In this document: positions 5,725 through 8,868 of the stretch, in pieces
Layout of the letters: each line of letters begins with the position of its first letter
Position numbering within the stretch: position 1 is the stretch's first letter
NCBI GenBank assembly: GCA_029821455.1
Contig: JALGTI010000145.1
Location: 1 to 8,868, forward strand
DNA from: Candidatus Zipacnadia bacterium
Lineage (GTDB): Bacteria; Armatimonadota; Zipacnadia; Zipacnadales; Zipacnadaceae
DNA length: 8,868 nt
Direction: 5' to 3'
Notes under the pieces: generated by a model
Seen by the model: only the letters and a program-made list of their open reading frames with translations
What the model was told of the DNA's origin: nothing
Databases searched by the model: none
Program-made: the position numbers and the translations under genes

Positions 5725-5751
5725 GAGGGCGGGCTGTTATGGCTCGCCCTC
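5725..5751 (+). terminator. Post-DUF4091 hairpin, copy 2 of a repeated hairpin
   Basis: GAGGGCG (5725-5731) pairs with CGCCCTC (5745-5751) and the stem continues with GGCT/GGCT by G-C and G-U pairs, about 11 bp around the loop GTTAT. It begins 27 nt after the stop codon of the DUF4091 gene and is followed by TTGT. Stem sequence and 5-nt loop size match the hairpin after sigH while the loop bases differ. Confidence 0.6.
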
Positions 5752-5780
5752 TTGTGTGTATGGGGGCTTTCATATACAAT
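5752..5780 (+). promoter_or_regulatory. Candidate promoter of the glyQ-hydrolase-glyS operon
   Basis: TTGTGT (5752-5757) and TACAAT (5775-5780) have the ideal 17-nt spacing. The -35 begins directly behind the terminator-like hairpin. The predicted leader to the glyQ start is about 67 nt and shows no T-box elements. Confidence 0.45.
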
Positions 5781-5853
5781 TGCAGAGGAGCCATCAGCGC
5801 TGCCCTGCGCAAACACTCCCTTCACTTCAAGATGAACAGGTGCCCATAGGAAG

Positions 5854-6726
<873 letters not shown>

Positions 6727-6767
6727 CGTATTGCCGTGTGATCCTCGTTTACTGGAGGTTAACCCAA

Positions 6768-7394
6768 ATGGCTCGTCTAGCGACAATCAGCACAGCTTCG
6801 CTGCTGATAGATGATGAACCGTCGTACCCCAGCAAATGTATTGAGCGGGCGTATGAGGCGGCGGAGACTGCCGGGGAGCGGGGCAGTGATCTGATGGTGC
6901 TGCCTGAGGAGTTCGACGTCGTCGGTGGAGACGAGGAGAAGTCCCCTAATGAGATGGGCATCTGTGAGCCGATCCCGGACGGCCCCATCACCACGCGGAT
7001 GCGAGAACTGGCGGATAAGTACAAGATGTACGTGATCCCCAATATCCGCGAGCAGGATGGGGATAAGAAGTACAACACCGCCGTGCTGATTGGCCGCGAT
7101 GGCGAGATTGTCGGCAAGTATCGCAAGACCCACCTGGCGCCCAGTGAAGAGCGGGAAGTGCTGCCGGGTGATGAGCTGCCTGTCTTTGAGACGGATTTCG
7201 GCAGAATCGGGATCGCCATCTGTATGGACATCCACTACGAGGAGATCTTTCGCGTCTATGCCCTCAAGGGCGCGGATATTCTGTGCTGGCCCACCATGTC
7301 AATAGATTACACCGGCATGGCCATCGAAGCCCTGATGTACGCTCGCGCCTTTGACAACCAGGTCGGTCGAGCTATGTGCAGATGCCGTTCCTGA
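6768..7394 (+). CDS. Nitrilase-superfamily hydrolase, N-terminal part cut by a frameshift
   Basis: Start ATG 6768 is preceded by GGAGG with 9-nt spacing; an upstream in-frame ATG at 6723 overlaps the end of glyQ and adds residues foreign to the family. The 208-residue product carries the whole Glu-Lys-Cys catalytic set of carbon-nitrogen hydrolases: Glu47 in MVLPEEFD, Lys120 in KYRKTHLAPSEE and Cys152 in GIAICMDIHYEEI. These enzymes cleave amides or nitriles by a thiol mechanism; the substrate cannot be told. After YARAFDNQV (191-199) the frame goes astray and ends after nine unrelated residues, at 7394. The natural continuation is in another frame (7376-7642), so the functional protein would have been about 290 residues. 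It sits 41 nt after glyQ and belongs to the same transcript. It may be a pseudogene or reflect a sequencing or assembly error. Confidence 0.8.
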   Translation: MARLATISTASLLIDDEPSYPSKCIERAYEAAETAGERGSDLMVLPEEFDVVGGDEEKSPNEMGICEPIPDGPITTRMRELADKYKMYVIPNIREQDGDKKYNTAVLIGRDGEIVGKYRKTHLAPSEEREVLPGDELPVFETDFGRIGIAICMDIHYEEIFRVYALKGADILCWPTMSIDYTGMAIEALMYARAFDNQVGRAMCRCRS

Positions 7395-7642
7395 CGGGCA
7401 AGTCCATGGGCCGGGGCTGTATCATTGACCCATATGCCCGCCCCATCGCAGATACAAGCCACAAGCCGGGTGTGGCCACGGCCACCGTTGACCTGGATGA
7501 GGGCTTTGAGTACTGGATAGCAGGGGAGCAGAAACTGCGTTGGCCTACGCTGAAGGAGGCGTACTTGGGGATGCGGCGCCCGGAGCTCTATGGGCCGATG
7601 GCCCCCAAGTTGCACAAGCCGGGACAGACCGAGCAAGAATAA
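7376..7642 (+). CDS. Nitrilase-superfamily hydrolase, C-terminal part in the shifted frame
   Basis: This frame continues the hydrolase begun at 6768. It is readable from about 7364 (RSSYVQMPFLTGKSMG) and gives the last part of the fold: GCIIDPYARPIADTS, ATATVDLDEGFEYWI and a C-terminal tail with KEAYLGMRRPELYGP. No ribosome binding site precedes 7376 (a GTG codon), so it is not an independent gene. Joined with the N-terminal part the arrangement of motifs is that of one complete amidohydrolase. The stop at 7640-7642 lies 21 nt before glyS. Confidence 0.7.
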   Translation: MQMPFLTGKSMGRGCIIDPYARPIADTSHKPGVATATVDLDEGFEYWIAGEQKLRWPTLKEAYLGMRRPELYGPMAPKLHKPGQTEQE

Positions 7643-7663
7643 TACCGATACAGGATAAGGGTT

Positions 7664-8868
7664 ATGCCAGAGGATCTGCTGTATGAAATCGGAGTCGAGG
7701 AGATGCCGGCCAATGCGGTGGAGCCTGCGCTGGAGCAACTGGAAGGGGCGCTGGTGGGCGGCCTGCAGAGGCTGCGACTGGAGCACGGGGAGATAACCAC
7801 CTACGGCACGCCCCGGCGGCTGGCGGTATTGGTGCGGGCGGTGGCCGATGGGCAGCCGGACGTGACTAGTGACTACAAGGGGCCGCCGGCTGATAAAGCC
7901 TACGACGCCGAGGGCAAGCCGACTAAAGCCGCCGAGGGCTTTGCTAAGAGTCGGGGTGTGGCGGTCGAGGCGCTGGAGGTGCGCGACACTGAGAAGGGAC
8001 GCTTCGTCTTCGCAACCGTCGTAGAAACCGGCCAGCCGGCCGGCGAGGTGCTACCGGGACTGCTGGCCGAGGTAACTGCCAATCTCACCTTCCCCATAAC
8101 GCTGCGCTGGGGCGAAGGCGATTTTCGGTTCACGCGGCCACTGCGATGGCTGGTGGCCTTGCTGGGAAGCGAGGTGGTGCCGGTGGAGGTCGCAGGTGTC
8201 CAGGCGGACAGGATTACACGGGGCCATCGAGCAATGGGACAGGCGGAGATTGAGCTGGCCTCGCCGGATGAGTATTTGGAAAAGCTGGAAGCTAACGGCG
8301 TGGTAGCCGACTATCGGCGCCGCCGGGAGATGATAACAGACGCTGCGAATGAAGCAGCTACCCAGGCAGGTGGAACGGCGCGGCTGGATGCTGAGCTGTT
8401 GGATGAGAATAACTTCCTGGTGGAGTGGCCGGTGGCTGTGCTGGGGCAGTTCGATGAGAAGTACCTGAAGCTGCCGGCCGAGGTGATTGTCAAGGTGATG
8501 CAGGGGCATCAGAAATACTTCGCGGTGGAGGATGAAGCGGGGCAGCTACTGCCGGCGTTCATAGCCATCTGCAACAATGCACCGGAGAATATGGACCTGA
8601 TTCGTGAGGGGAATGAGAAGGTGGTCGCGCCCCGGTTGGCGGATGTGGAGTTCTATTTTGAAGAGGATATGAAGACTCCCTTCACCGAGCGAATCGAGCG
8701 GCTGGCGGGCATCACATTTATGGAGGGGATGGGGACGCTGGCTGATAAGAGCCGGCGGCTGCGTCAACTGGTCCGGGATATTGGGCGGCAACTTGAACAG
8801 GTAAGCGAGGAAGATATTTCGGTGGCTGAGCGGGCGGCGGAATTGTGCAAGTGTGACCAGACGACGAT
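7664..8868 (+). CDS. glyS: Glycyl-tRNA synthetase beta subunit, N-terminal 401 residues (runs off right edge)
   Basis: The open frame from ATG 7664 continues to the window edge; AGGA 8 nt upstream supports the start. MPEDLLYEIGVEEMPA, LEHGEITTYGTPRRLAVLVR, DYKGPPADKAYDAEGKPTKAA, RWGEGDFRFTRPLRWLVAL, LLDENNFLVEWPVAVLGQF, KVMQGHQKYFAVED and IAICNNAPENMDLIREGNEK followed by VVAPRLADVEFYFEED are highly typical of GlyS. The beta chain binds tRNA-Gly and is needed together with the GlyQ chain for aminoacylation. The family is about 690 residues, so roughly 58% is present; the C-terminal anticodon-binding part lies outside the window. It is the last visible gene of the glyQ operon. Confidence 0.95.
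   Translation, partial: MPEDLLYEIGVEEMPANAVEPALEQLEGALVGGLQRLRLEHGEITTYGTPRRLAVLVRAVADGQPDVTSDYKGPPADKAYDAEGKPTKAAEGFAKSRGVAVEALEVRDTEKGRFVFATVVETGQPAGEVLPGLLAEVTANLTFPITLRWGEGDFRFTRPLRWLVALLGSEVVPVEVAGVQADRITRGHRAMGQAEIELASPDEYLEKLEANGVVADYRRRREMITDAANEAATQAGGTARLDAELLDENNFLVEWPVAVLGQFDEKYLKLPAEVIVKVMQGHQKYFAVEDEAGQLLPAFIAICNNAPENMDLIREGNEKVVAPRLADVEFYFEEDMKTPFTERIERLAGITFMEGMGTLADKSRRLRQLVRDIGRQLEQVSEEDISVAERAAELCKCDQTT

Noticed and set aside
5273..5812. 179-codon open frame on the minus strand
   Set aside because: It runs antisense to the end of the well-supported DUF4091 gene, crosses the hairpin and has no recognisable domain or ribosome binding site.

Overview
The window is a GC-rich stretch (roughly 55-60% GC by eye) of bacterial chromosome. 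It is probably from an environmental or metagenome-assembled genome. A SigH-type sigma factor, a two-subunit bacterial glycyl-tRNA synthetase, secreted CBM9/DUF4091 and GH42-like carbohydrate enzymes and AGGAGG-type ribosome binding sites together suggest an Armatimonadota-like lineage or another polysaccharide-degrading Terrabacteria relative. This placement is inference from gene content; there is no rRNA or other phylogenetic marker to settle it.

Layout. Positions 1-831 (minus strand) hold the first 277 residues of a secreted GH42-like glycoside hydrolase whose 3' part runs off the left edge. Its start region has an extended -10 promoter overlapped by an 8-bp inverted repeat (844-883). Positions 929-1399 are a 471-bp relic of an IS1182-type insertion sequence: near-identical terminal inverted repeats, the transposase promoter and N-terminus, two in-frame stops and loss of most of the gene. 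From 1476 a near-consensus sigma-70/sigma-A promoter drives a strongly structured non-coding RNA of about 270 nt (about 1511-1783). The RNA ends in a 12-bp perfect terminator hairpin. Directly after it lies a two-gene unit: a UBA/DUF4342-like protein overlapping by 8 nt a sigma-H family sigma factor (2231-2950). The RNA is therefore either a free small RNA (6S-like size and shape) or a leader that controls sigH by attenuation.

Positions 3065-5698 encode a large secreted protein with a signal peptide, a CBM9-like domain, a helical linker and a DUF4091-type TIM-barrel glycosidase region. This gene and sigH are each followed, 26-27 nt after the stop codon, by almost the same hairpin with a differing loop, probably a terminator or a repeat family of this genome.

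From 5752 a promoter precedes glyQ (5854-6726), a nitrilase-superfamily hydrolase split by a frameshift (6768-7642) and glyS (7664 to the right edge, incomplete). glyQ and glyS give the alpha and beta chains of glycyl-tRNA synthetase; the hydrolase inserted between them is unusual.

The points most worth a second look are the structured RNA in front of the sigH operon, its possible pseudoknot/terminator switch, the paired post-gene hairpins and the broken hydrolase within the glyQ-glyS operon.
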